Shown here: in pieces, positions 1-10,010 of the stretch
How the letters are laid out: the number at the start of each line of letters is the position of its first letter
How positions within the stretch are numbered: position 1 is the first letter of the stretch
Source of the DNA: Brachyhypopomus gauderio
Lineage: Eukaryota > Chordata > Actinopteri > Gymnotiformes > Hypopomidae
NCBI RefSeq assembly: GCF_052324685.1
Contig: NC_135218.1
Coordinates: forward strand, 18,019,479-18,083,478
Length of the DNA: 64,000 nucleotides
Direction of reading: 5' to 3'
Made by a program: the position numbers and the translations under genes
Notes under the pieces: generated by a model
The model's input: only the letters and a program-made list of their open reading frames with translations
Told to the model about the DNA's origin: nothing
Databases searched by the model: none

Positions 1-904
1 GAGTGCCACAATCTTGGCACTTGGCAGTGCCGATCTTCTCCCAGTGCAACTGCTTTGTCATGTATCTGCTTGGAGAGTTCGTAAAGATTACGACATGATT
101 TATGCCAGGCAGCATTATTCAGATGCATGGCTTCCTCATCTGGAAGTTGTATATGTGGGTGTGGAGCAGCATCAATTTCTCTGAACTGATGTGCAAGCCT
201 GATAATTTCTGCATATGCTCCCTGTCTACGACTAACAGTTGGATTAGCCAGAGGACAAACAAGTTTTTCCTTTGTTTGTTTTTGGCACAGAATGCACAAA
301 TGCCATTTTGTTGTCCCAGCCATTACTGTTACACTGTAAAACCAGGGTACCCGCGGGTCCTTAAAAAGTCTTAAAATGTCTTAAAATGTCTGGAATTTTA
401 TGAGGGGAGGCATTAAATTATTATAAGTGTGTGTTGTTTAGTTGTTCTGGCGCGATGTGAACTTTGCCGAATCTAGCACTAGGACCATGCAGTAAATAAC
501 CGCTCCAGGGTCCTAGTGCTAGATTCCTAGCGCTGGAGTATACGGCCTCAACAACGTCAACAATCCCCAGTAATAGTATTATTTTTTCTTGTGTGAGGTA
601 TTAAAAAGGTCTTAAAAGTCATTGAATTTGAGATTTAAAAATGTGCAGATACCCTGAAAAACCAACAAGTTCACTAAACTCAAAAGTTGTTGTAACCGAT
701 TACCTAAGAAATTTTAAGTTCATGTAATATAATTTTTAAGTAGTTAACTTAAAAAAATAAAACTTTAAATAAAATATATAAGTTTAGGAAAATCTTAATT
801 TTTTATATATATATATATATTTTTAAGTACTCCATACTACAATACTTTTAATAATAATTATATAATTAATATAATTTCCCCCAACTTAATAATTTTTTAA
901 AACA
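1..904. other. AT-rich non-coding DNA, no gene recognised
   Basis: No coding exon is recognisable here. The right part (about 660-900) is strongly AT-rich, with a short TA run near 805-822. A repeated phrase of the form TCTTAAAA(T/G)GTC occurs near 360-395 and 605-620. Short open frames have no family resemblance that I can see. Confidence 0.5.
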
Positions 905-1040
905 TTTTTATGGCATTTGGCAGACCCTCTTATCCAGACCGACTTACATTTTATCTCAAGTGAGCAATTGAGGGTTAGGAGTCTTGCTCAGGGGCACCTC
1001 AGTCATGGCTTCTGGTCTGGGAATCGAAACTTAAAACATA
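905..1040 (+). repeat. Dispersed teleost repeat fragment
   Basis: The stretch begins with the phrase TATGGCATTTGGCAGAC and continues through CTTGCTCAGGGGCACCTCAG to a GGGAATCGAA phrase. The same order of phrases is seen again at 44,817-45,418. It is a very common interspersed repeat in fish genomes. The superfamily cannot be assigned from this fragment. Confidence 0.6.
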
Positions 1041-1362
1041 CCAAAAAGTTAAGACAGCGCAAAACCTTAATGCTGGGTTTACAGTGTCGTTTTCCCACAC
1101 CAGCCGCACTGTCTACAATGTTTGTTCAAAAATCACAGTATGCTAATTAGATGGTTTTAACCAATAGGCATGCAGGAGCGCATTGCGTCAGACGCTCGGC
1201 AAATATTAAATGAAAAACTATGAGTTTAGTGATTGTCTTCACTTGAAAATGTTGAGCTTATTGAGATTAAAACTTGAATATCGTTGTATGAACTTTAATG
1301 TTTTAAGCTGTTTGAACTGTTTTGCAGTTTTGCTTACAAATAGAATTACAAACTACTTACAA

Positions 1363-2236
1363 ACTACATCAAATCAAAATATCGCACCCGCCTCACAGAT
1401 GAGAGCTTGCAGTCCCGCGTCAAGATTAAAGTGACATCTACATGCCCGATGTTGAGAAGCTGACCAGTGATGTCCGAAAACAGAAGTCACATTAAACGGG
1501 TTGCGGTTTTATTTTTATAAACGGAGCCTGCGTTTTATTGCACTTTGTTTAGTGCCCAAATAAGGGGCATGTTATGCACGTTCCATTTTGTTGTTGTTTT
1601 TTCGAATCGTAAAAATAAAAATGACATCAAAAAATCGGATTTATTTATTGAATTTCTTTAATTTCATCAAATCAATGAAACATAATTCATTAATATTGTA
1701 ATGAAGTTAAACTTGAGGCAGCGTCCTACAACAGAGCAGTCGCGTGGTGCATCATTCTCTACAGAATACACTGCAGGGATAATAAACATTTAATCATTAA
1801 TGCTCATTATGTCAGGGTTGCCAGCTCTCACGCAATGAGCGTGAGACACGCATTTGACTCTCTTCACACGCCATACATCCGATTTCTCATGCTGAAAAAA
1901 AATCTAGTTTATTTATCTCTGATCTACATCTATGATTCAACGAGTTACTAACGATCGAACAATCTACAATCGATCGCGATATAATACTTAATTTGTGCCC
2001 ATTTTATACCCCCCCCCCCCCCAAAAAAAAAAGATTAAATCTCACTCCAAGTGATTTTGAAAAGTTGGCAAAAGTTGTAGCTAACTTAGTCATTTTGATA
2101 GTAGGGTAATATAGATACATACAGCATGTGTTGCCTTCATTATAAGGCTTTAAATTTTTTGCGGCTCCAAACATATTTGTTTTTTGTTTTTTTGGTCCAA
2201 TATGGCTCTTTCAACATTTTGGGTTGCCGACCCCTG
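1363..2236 (+). mobile_element. hAT transposon 3' part (GTF2IRD2-like transposase C-terminus), decayed
   Basis: The first 130 bp encode the C-terminal end of a hAT transposase of the kind related to GTF2IRD2/ZBED-type proteins (phrases LTDESLQSRVKIKV and KLTSDVRKQKSH). One base is missing relative to the copy at 25,063-25,202, so this copy is frameshifted. The element ends with GGTTGCCGACCCCTG, the complement of a CAGGGGTCGGCAACC hAT terminus. Another element starting CAGGGTTGCCAGCTCTCACG is inserted from about 1,813. The 5' two thirds of the transposon are absent. Confidence 0.7.
1813..2035 (+). mobile_element. MITE of the CAGGGTTGCCAGCTCTCACG family, nested in hAT
   Basis: It starts with CAGGGTTGCCAGCTCTCACG inside the hAT relic and contains the GATCGCGATATAATACTTAA core followed by a C-tract. 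Relatives lie near 26,000-26,232 and at 28,128-28,407. The right end is not clear because the homopolymer runs into hAT sequence. Confidence 0.5.
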
Positions 2237-3357
2237 CCTATCGACCTAGCGATTACAACGTGGAATACTTAATATTATGCATTGTCACGATGACACTGAA
2301 GAGTCGTTACTAGCCAACTCACCTCAGGCTTAGTTCAGATACTTGACAAGTTAGAGGGAAAAAACGGTAACGGTTGGGGAATGAGGTTTAGAGCTAGCCA
2401 AGTTAACAAAAAGACGAAGTACATTGTTAGGTTAGCAATTGTAAGTTTAACATATTTTAAAAGAGAAAATCAAGACGTAACAAATAAAATTACGAAACAA
2501 TCTTTCATAAATAATGTTGGCTTGAAGCAAAAATAATTATGTTAACACCTAGCTAGCAACATGTATTCCAACACATTACTTTCATTACCTAGCTTAGCTG
2601 GCGTAGCCAGTGAAGTTCATGTTCAAACTATTTTTAAGAACTATTTCTTAGTCTCAGGAGTAAACTATGGTAGCTAGATTGATAAACAGAATATGCTTTC
2701 TTGCCTTAGTTAGGTTAACCTGCAAATTGTATTCCTCCGTGTTCTTTCGAAATGGCTGCTGCAGATTGCCAGCTTTGGAAAAATATACCGCTTATATAAC
2801 TTTGTATTCACACAAACTTTTGTAAGTTTAATATTACTCAAATAAGATGATTGTGCTTTTCATGAATAAAATAGATTTTATTCCAAACATTTTTAAATAA
2901 CATTAACACAAAAAATAGCCACAAATTCAAGAACTCAATTCTGTTAAATAAATTTCACATAATACTTTTGTATCAGATCTACTGGACCACTGATTCATTT
3001 TTTTACAGTGCATGCAGGCATGGATAACCACTTAAGCATTCCTACAAACTAAAATTCAAAATCAAGATCTATAAAGGAACACTCCTCTGTTAGAATTTGT
3101 TTATAAAACGTTTATATGACTGCCAATGATTGTCACATATTTTTGTAAATATATTTTTGTTTTTGTACAGCTTATTTTTCAGTATGAAGTTTTATTTGTG
3201 ATCACAGTGAACCCGTGAAGCTACATTTCCCCCAGAGCCCACTTCATGATCCAGAACATAAGAATAATAAATAAATAGATAAAAAAATGTTTTCATTCCA
3301 AAGGCATCAAATTACAAACTCAAACACTTAAGGGTGACCTGTATCCTTTCTCCACAG
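2237..3357. other. AT-rich DNA, presumed intron upstream of the kelch-like exon
   Basis: No exon or clear repeat boundary is visible. The segment ends in a pyrimidine-rich stretch and CAG acceptor (3,341-3,357) directly before the BTB/BACK exon, so its right end is probably intronic. The exon for the first half of the BTB domain was not found in the window. Confidence 0.45.
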
Positions 3358-3847
3358 TACACTGTTCACCAATGGCTGGAGCCCTCCAGAGAAGCGTATC
3401 TACAACATCCCTGGTGTCTCCCCGCGTATGATGCGGCTGATCGTTGATTATGCCTACACACACTCAGTGCCCATAAATAAGGACAACGTGGAGGAGCTGC
3501 TAGCAGCTGCAGACCAGTTCTCCGTCTCGAGCCTCGTACGTGCCTGCTGCCAGTTCCTAGAAGCTCAGCTGGGTGTGGAGAACTGCATAGGCATCTATAA
3601 ACTGGCTGACACTTACTGGTGCCCGGACCTGCGGCTGAAAGCCCACCTGTTCATCCTTCACCACTTTGAAGAGGTTGCACGTGTGTCAGGAAAGTTCCTG
3701 GAGCTGCCGCTGACCCAGCTGAGTGGGATCCTTGTGAAGGACGTCCTCAACTTCAAACATGAAGATGTGGTGTTCGAGGCCGTCCTGCGCTGGGTCACCC
3801 ATGCACTTCAGGAAAGAAAGGGACACATCGCCGTCTTGCTGTCAAAG
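3358..3847 (+). pseudogene. KLHL10-like exon: end of BTB domain and BACK domain
   Basis: This 490-bp exon is fully open and flanked by a CAG acceptor and a GT donor (AAAG|GTCTAA). It encodes the second half of a BTB domain (LFTNGWSPPEK, YNIPGVSPRMM, AAADQFSV) and then a BACK domain (CQFLEAQL, NCIGIYKLADTYWCPDLR). The order and residues most resemble KLHL10, the testis-expressed BTB-BACK-kelch substrate adaptor for CUL3 ubiquitin ligase. The exon itself is intact. The downstream kelch part is rearranged and carries disabling changes, so the locus is called a pseudogene. A diverged gene whose start lies left of the window remains possible for the intact part. Confidence 0.7.
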
Positions 3848-3954
3848 GTCTAAAAGAGGCATTGCTGGCATGATGTCCTACATGTCTCCCTCCTCATTAT
3901 AAAATGAAGTAAGAATGGTAATAGTTTTCAAGGCAAGTATTTTTTTTTATCCAG

Positions 3955-4055
3955 CTGAGAATGGCACAGATGACAGCGGAGTACTTGAACAACATAAAAA
4001 GCAATGCTCTAGTGAAAGACAGTGAGGACTGTAATCTGATCATCATCAATGCGCA
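3955..4055 (+). pseudogene. KLHL10-like exon (BACK to kelch linker), truncated by a MITE remnant
   Basis: After a TATCCAG acceptor, the exon reads LRMAQMTAEYLNN, then NALVKDSEDCNLIIINA. This is the segment that follows BACK in KLHL10, and joining it to the upstream exon keeps the frame (AAG|CTG). The reading stops resembling the family at about 4,055. MITE sequence (TGCCAACTTGAACATCCC) begins at about 4,063. The continuation of this exon (phrases FNLNING and RPRLPYTILLAIG) is found at 17,747 on + and at 5,078 on -, directly next to MITE termini. Insertion and rearrangement therefore split the exon. Confidence 0.65.
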
Positions 4056-4062
4056 GATTGTT

Positions 4063-4367
4063 GTGCCAACTTGAACATCCCTAGTCAATCAACAAACAAA
4101 ATTGGGGTGGAAGGGGGGGGGGGGGTAGCGAGTGTAAATTGTTGGCCGGTGGGGCAAATAATACTTAATTTGTGTAAATGGACACAAATTAAGTATTATT
4201 TCGTGATCGATCGCCAAGTATAAATGCCTCCGCCGCTCGCGTAGGTTTGCATGAGGTGTGCCGAGTCGCGCGCTATGGTCACTCGTCCAGCATGTTGTGT
4301 GCCAGTGATTATGCCTTGGCGTGCCAACGGTGGCACGCGTGCGATAGGTTGCCGACCCCTGCTCTAG
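4063..4367 (-). mobile_element. hAT MITE (GGGGTCGGCAACC family), truncated
   Basis: On + the element ends with GGTTGCCGACCCCTG (4,353-4,367). It carries the family core: a C/G-run, AATACTTAATTTGTG, GATCGATCGCCAAGTATAAA and GCCTCCGCCGCTCGCG. The left end is cut off at about 4,063, where the broken kelch-like exon begins. The equivalent copy in arm 2 is 18,462-18,769. Confidence 0.65.
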
Positions 4368-4465
4368 TGTATAGTGGGGAATAAACTCAAGTATGTATGT
4401 GAGCATTTGTATGCATTGACATGCAGGCATTTCTCAGCTCACTGGTTTGGTAGCACTGAAATTGG

Positions 4466-4519
<54 letters not shown>
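4466..4519. repeat. TG microsatellite
   Basis: A run of about 27 TG units. It corresponds to a shorter CA run at 18,326-18,356 in the other arm of the inverted duplication. Confidence 0.95.
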
Positions 4520-4521
<2 letters not shown>

Positions 4522-4525
<4 letters not shown>

Positions 4526-5078
4526 TGCCACCTTGCCATGCCGTGTGGTAGCACTAGCTTGACTGCGCTGTTCATTGGTGTGATCATGGTCCACTGGTTT
4601 GTTTCCGGTTTGTAGCGCTGTTGAACCGTACGTGGCCATCGCATCCTCCCATGACGTAGATACCGCCGTTTAACACAGCAATGGCAAGGCTGCTATGTTG
4701 ATAATGCATATGCCCAACCTGCAACACACACACACCATAAACAGCACATACACAGCAACCTAACAAACACTAAAAACACACACAACAATCTTGCCCACAT
4801 GTACCCTGTTACTGACCTCATGCAATGTCCTGGCCACAGGGTTAAACTGTTTGACACTGCTGAAATGATCAAAAAGGTCACGTCCTCCCACAATGCTCGC
4901 GCACTCTCCCTCCACTGTAACATTAATCCAATGATCCGCCCTTGTGTCATATGCCTCAATGCTATTGGAAACTATCAACACTCAAATCACCTATCGCCAA
5001 TAGGATGGTGTAGGGCAGGCGTGGGCGGGACAGAGGGTTTCTTATGTTAGATGACCGTCCATTCATGTTCAGGTTGAA
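4522..5078 (-). pseudogene. KLHL10-like kelch-repeat segment, inverted copy 1
   Basis: Read on the - strand, this encodes in pieces RPRLPYTILLAIG, SIEAYDTRADHWINVTV, GGRDLFDHFSSVKQFNPVAR, then GHMHY and GGIYVMGGCDGHVRFN, then QWTMITPMN. These are kelch repeats 1 to 3 of a KLHL10-like propeller. A small deletion after QWTMITPMN shifts the frame relative to the + copy. Other breaks lie near 4,970. The remaining three kelch repeats are missing and a TG microsatellite follows. It is not translatable as a propeller. Confidence 0.75.
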
Positions 5079-5399
5079 CAGGGATTGGCAACCTATGGCA
5101 CGAGGCATAATCACTGGCACGCGACACGCTGGACCAGCATCCAGCTTATAAATTAATATAAATTATTATATTAATGGATTATACTTTCGTGAGTGACCGT
5201 AGCGCACGACTCCGCACAATTCGCACGAGCGGTGGAGACGTTTATACTTGGCGATTGATCGCAATTTAATACTTAATTTGTGTCCATTTACACCTCCCCG
5301 CCGCTAACAATTTACACTCGCCACACAACCCCCCCCCCCACCCCACTGCCGGTCAACAATTTAAACTCGCCGCCATGTCTCAAAGGTTGCCGACCCCTG
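5079..5399 (+). mobile_element. hAT MITE (GGGGTCGGCAACC family), uninterrupted copy
   Basis: It starts CAGGGATTGGCAACCTATGG and ends GGTTGCCGACCCCTG, about 321 bp. The flanking octamers differ (AGGTTGAA on the left, CTATAAAA on the right). The left octamer is part of the kelch-like exon and its complement, TTCAACCT, flanks the matching MITE in arm 2. The mismatch suggests the other flank was replaced by recombination before the inverted duplication formed. Confidence 0.75.
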
Positions 5400-5429
5400 C
5401 TATAAAAGATTAGACCTCAATGAAACACT

Positions 5430-5963
5430 AGACGGGTTTCCATCCAAACCTTTCGAAAAAATAATACGCATTTTCCAAGTTTCGGCAGGAAAAAAAAACG
5501 AATTAAGCCTTGTTTCCATTCATTAAAGTTATGCGAATAAACTTTAGATCACGTGAGAGGACGCCAAACAATAGTGGTTTTACGTCCATCTGGCAGTTAC
5601 GCATTTTTGCACGTTGAGGTTTTGAAACATTTTTTTCTTTTTCTTTTCTATACATGGAGAAGTTAAATTCAATTTTTGCTCTCTCCAGAACTGTTTTTGC
5701 ATGCATTTGCCATCTTTACATCGCGATCATGTACAGAACCACATGACTTGAGGCATGATACGTCATCGTTTATGCGAAAAACCCTTTTCCATCCAGTTTT
5801 TTTTTATTTTGGCGATGCGATAGTCTAACTTTTCCACCTCCTCCTAGCGTAAAAATCTTTTTGCGATATTTGGGGCTTTTTTCGAATTTTGGACTTTTTC
5901 CATCCAGCTTTTTTCATGCGCATTTTCAAAATGCGCAAAAACTCGGTGGATGGAAAACCCTCT
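5430..5963. mobile_element. Non-autonomous DNA transposon with 3-bp TSD and an empty site in arm 2
   Basis: The ends are AGACGGGTTTCCATCC and, complemented, AGAGGGTTTTCCATCC. The element is flanked by ACT on both sides (5,427-5,429 and 5,964-5,966). The matching place in the other arm (near 16,180-16,190) has a single copy of this sequence and no insertion, so the boundaries come from comparison with an empty site. A 3-bp duplication suits PIF/Harbinger-like or CACTA-like insertion; which one is unclear. No coding capacity is visible. Confidence 0.75.
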
Positions 5964-5977
5964 ACTTTGGATATACG

Positions 5978-6809
5978 CAGGCCCGTCGCGATGGGGCAGG
6001 CAAACCAGGCAATTGCTTGGGGCCCCAAGCTGGCCTGGGGCCCCCAGACAACAACAGGTTAAGAATTAAATGCAGCGACAAACTATGTGAGCCCCCCTTT
6101 ACATTCTCAAAGTCATGAGCAATGACACTGTTCTCAGAATCCCCCTTAAGGGGGCCCCTCCCACAAGCTGCTGAAGGCAGGCAGACACTGTCCTGGCAGA
6201 CAGCCAAGTTTTAGACGCCGGCAAATATGAAACTTAACCATGAAGCGAATTAATCCATCAGGAAGCCAAAAGAGAAAACAAAAGAAGGAAGAGGAACACA
6301 AAAAAACACAAGACAGTGGTAAGTGATGAGTTACACTGGATAAATTAGGCCTACCTGTACAAATGGTGTAATTTAGCAGCAGGTAGGCTAAAAACAATAT
6401 ACGTCCCGGGTAGTGTTGCCACCTGTCCCGGTTTTCCCGGGACTGTCCCGGTTTTCACATGCCTGTCCCGGTTTTCCCGGGCTGTCCCGGTTTTTCTTCT
6501 TTTTAATATTCAGTCCCGGAAAAAAATTAGGTTAGTTAAAACCACGATTCAGACTGTTGCACACTTTAAATCTGTTTTTTTTTCTCGCTGTGTTCATTTT
6601 AAACCCCTCCGGTAACATTTTACGTTCGCCACCGCCACCCCCCCCCCCCCCCCCCCCGTCAACAGATTACACTCGCCACCCTGTGTCAGTATGACAGTGT
6701 CCTTGTTTTTTGTCAGACCTAGGTGGCAACCCTAGTCCCGGGTAATCCCATACCGGGGCCCCGGTTGGTGTCTTTGCTTGGGGCCCCCAAATACCTTGAA
6801 ACGGCACTG
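5978..6809. mobile_element. Non-autonomous hAT element with 8-bp TSD
   Basis: The ends are CAGGCCCGTCGCGATGGG and, complemented, CAGTGCCGTTTCAAGG. A perfect 8-bp direct repeat GATATACG flanks it (5,970-5,977 and 6,810-6,817). It is absent from the matching place in arm 2. Inside are several copies of a TGTCCCGGTTTTCCCGGG phrase (6,425-6,500) and a long C-run with TTCGCCACC (6,628-6,680). No transposase remains. Confidence 0.85.
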
Positions 6810-7199
6810 GATATACGGAGTGAAAAATGAAATCTAGCTCATCTTTAATATTAAAACCTGTTATAACAACATTCTTGTGCTTTTATGCTTTTAAGTATGA
6901 GTTTATATGGATCTATTTCACAAACTAAGTGAGAAACCGCTTACCCGGAGGAACAGAAAGAAATACAAGAGCAACGGGAAAAAACACTGAGCCTGTAACA
7001 CCTGTTTTACACCAGATTCTGTGAAAACTCCCTTGTGCGCATACACGCGGTATTACGGTAGCGCTTTGGGTAACGCAGGATGAAATCTAAGCGCAGATGT
7101 TGAAAACCCATGAAATGATGTTCTGAACCTTAATGAAATATATCTAAGAATGGTCATAATTTATTTTTCAGTTATTTTAACTGTTGGGCATTTTATGTC

Positions 7200-8225
7200 A
7201 TGATACCAAACTCAAAAAATAAGATGATGGCAAAAGCCTGCTAAATGGCAATATGGTTGCTTATTTTCACTATTAGGAGCGCTATAAAATACACAAATCA
7301 AATTGTTATCAAACCAGTTCACTACATTCTTGAACAACACTTCCTAATGTATCATTCCTGTGATTTACAAATGTTTTTACTGTAGCATTTTGTAATAACA
7401 TGATGGCAAACTCCTGATACATGACAATTCGGTTGCTTATTTTCAATACTTGGGCTCTATAAAAAACACAAATCAAATTGTTATCAAATTACTCAACTAC
7501 ATTCCTGAAGTACACTTACTACTGTATCATGTCTGTAATTTACAAGTGTTTTTACTGTAGCATTTTGGAATAACATGATGGCAAAATCATGTTAAATGGC
7601 GATTTTGTTGTTTTTTTCACTATTTGGGGCTCTATAAAAAACACAAATCAAATTGTTATCAAATTACTCCACTACATCCTTGAAGTACACTTACTAATGT
7701 AACATTCCTGTGATTTACAAGTGTTTTTACTGTAGCATTTTGTAATAACATGATGGCAAACTTCTGATATATGACAATTCGGTTGCTTATTTTAACTATT
7801 TGGAGCTCTATTAAATACATATATCAAATAGTTATCAAATTACTCCACTACATTCTTGAAGTACACTTACTAATGTAACATTCCTGTGATTTACAAGTGT
7901 TTTTACTGTAGCATTTTGGAATAACATGATGGCAAAATCATGTTAAATGGCGATTTTGTTGTTTTTTTCACTATTTGGGGCTCTATAAAAAACACAAATC
8001 AAATTATCAAATTACTCCACTACATTACTGAAGTACACTTACTAATGTATCATGTCTGTGATTTACAAGTGTTTTTACTGTAGCATTTTGAAATAACAAG
8101 ATAACAAGGGGCTCTGTAAAATACACAAATCAATTATCAAATTACACTACTATATTCTTGAAATACACTTGCTAATGTATTATTCCTGTGATTTGCCAGT
8201 GCATTTTGAAATAATGAGATGGAAA
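7200..8225. repeat. 174-bp satellite with dimeric higher-order structure
   Basis: About six head-to-tail copies begin near 7,219, 7,397, 7,571, 7,745, 7,919 and 8,090. The phrase AACATGATGGCAAA recurs every 174 bp. Copies at 7,397 and 7,745 share one version of the middle part (ATGACAATTCGGTTGC), while 7,571 and 7,919 share another (GGCGATTTTGTTG), giving an alternating A-B-A-B pattern of 348 bp. The last copy is degraded. No coding potential is seen. Confidence 0.85.
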
Positions 8226-9122
8226 AATATACAATACTTTTTTAAATAAATCGATTTATTAATTCTGATCAAACTTCCTCATTACTATCACCGCTTCCAC
8301 CACAGTCATCATATAAACAATTAAATGCACATATTTAAACAGACTTCAGAACATTTCCTGCCATAAACATGGTCTTCATATTCCTGGAGGGTATTCCAAG
8401 AAGCGGGTTAAGCGAGAAAACCTGGGTAAGTTAACTCAGAATTCACGGAAACTTTTCCGGAATGATTTTCCGTTCCAGAAACCAAGCTTAAAGAGAACCT
8501 GAGTCAGTTACTATAGCAACTTATGCTCTGAAGCTAACCTGCTCGCTGGCAGGTTAACTTGGACCTGAACCAGAGTTACAAACACGTCTTCATGACGTGT
8601 CCTTTCCTCGAGGATCATGTGGATATTGAAGCTCAGTTTATTCGGGAACGCCTTATAAAACCTTGAATAGACAGGCCTATCATTTTCAGATTATTTTTTA
8701 AATGAATGTTATCGTTTTTCAGCACAATCCATTACTTACATCAATAACATTATTAAGCGTCACATTTCAAATATTACACATCGTGGATCAGCCCTAAATT
8801 CTCTCCATATTGTTATACATCGCTCTTCGTTTTTTTTCTAGTGTAAGTTTTCTTTATAGTGTAGGAGATGCGGAATCTGTCAGCAAAGCTACTGTATGTT
8901 GGTCTGTCCGAAAACTATGTCTGGCATTAAAATGACTAGTGCCCAGTTTTGTGGCGTTTCCTGGGCATAAGCCAGTTATGGATATCAAAGAGGAATTCCA
9001 CAGCATTGTTGGTTTGTCTTTAATTCACACGGACAATAAAGAAGCAATATATAACGAACTTCATTCCATTTACATTTTAAGGATTTCCTAGAATGATTGG
9101 CTGCATTGATGGAACCTACATA

Positions 9123-9278
9123 CATGGGCGTGGTAGTGGGGGGAAAAGTGGACCTGGCTACCCAGGGCCCGAGTAGGGACAGGGGCCCATTTTGCTCATG
9201 TGCCTCATTTTCTGGCATTTATAGGGGCCCACTGACATTAAGAGGGTACAGGGCCCAGAATTAACTACTACTCCCCTG
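9123..9278. mobile_element. 156-bp hAT MITE inside the Harbinger transposase
   Basis: The ends are CATGGGCGTGGTAGTGGG and, complemented, CAGGGGAGTAGTAGTTAA. It is flanked by a perfect 8-bp repeat CCTACATA (9,115-9,122 and 9,279-9,286). Removing it and one duplicate restores the GTYIPI stretch of the HARBI1-like frame, so the insertion came after the Harbinger copy arrived. Confidence 0.85.
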
Positions 9279-9627
9279 CCTACATATGCTACCTATTACA
9301 GCACCATTAGAACATGAAGGCGATTACATAAACAGAAAATCCATCCATAGTATTAATGTACAGGTACTAACCTTTATAATACTTAATGAATAATGTACTT
9401 ATCTTTAATGGTAACAAAAATAACGTAGCTATTGTAACTGACCGTTCTCCCCATCAAGATCATATGTGATGCTTCTCACCTCATCACAAATGTTGAAGCC
9501 AGATGGCCAGGATCCATGTATGATTCCACACTGTACAACAAATCTGAATAGAGTAGGCCTGAGGTAGTTATGCTAGTTATTCACATGCAGTGTAATAGTT
9601 AAATCATTGCAAACCCTAGTGCGATTC

Positions 9628-10010
9628 CAGGGCTTAATTTGAGCCGGATCCTGCCGGAACAGGATCCGGGAACTCTTTCATTTTGAACGGTGCGTTCCGG
9701 GAACTGTCTGCCTCGATCCGGTAACTTTCAAGCCTACTAATTATAAGTTATGAAGAAATCTGTCTGTGTTGAACCAATTAATTGAACAAATAATTCTATA
9801 AAATACATTTTTTAAACACAAGATCCACATTCAGGCTTCCTAAATCACATAAGAGCTCTCCTTTTTAGCGATGCCTTTAGGCGTCTCCCCTATAAAGCTA
9901 GTTATACTTTCGCGAGTGACCGTAGTGCGCGACTCCGCACACATCGCGCGAACCTCCGCAAACGGAGGAGGCGTTTATACTTGCCGCGTCACATTATTTA
10001 GTGTGCTAGT
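9628..10010. mobile_element. MITE fragments replacing part of the Harbinger transposase
   Basis: A phrase AGGGCTTAATTTGAGCCGG at 9,628, followed by a GGATCCTGCCGGAAC palindrome-rich stretch, looks like the start of a hAT MITE. At 9,901-9,990 the sequence TTTCGCGAGTGACCGTAGTG and its continuation match the core shared by the GGGGTCGGCAACC MITEs. The right boundary is not clear. Confidence 0.5.

Larger units (their letters stand above)
4063..6976 (-). repeat. Arm 1 of inverted duplication containing kelch exons
   Basis: Read on the - strand, this arm matches 16,030-18,769 on +, in order: a flank resembling 6,818-6,976, a hAT MITE, kelch exons, a TG microsatellite and a second hAT MITE. Arm 1 has two extra insertions (5,430-5,963 and 5,978-6,809) that are absent from arm 2. 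Arm 2 has one insertion (16,559-17,726) that is absent here. Homology ends near 6,976 and near 16,030. Confidence 0.75.

Noticed and set aside
8985..9218. Open frame on - across the MITE at 9,123
   Set aside because: It spans the antisense of the Harbinger transposase and a MITE, with no resemblance to any family.
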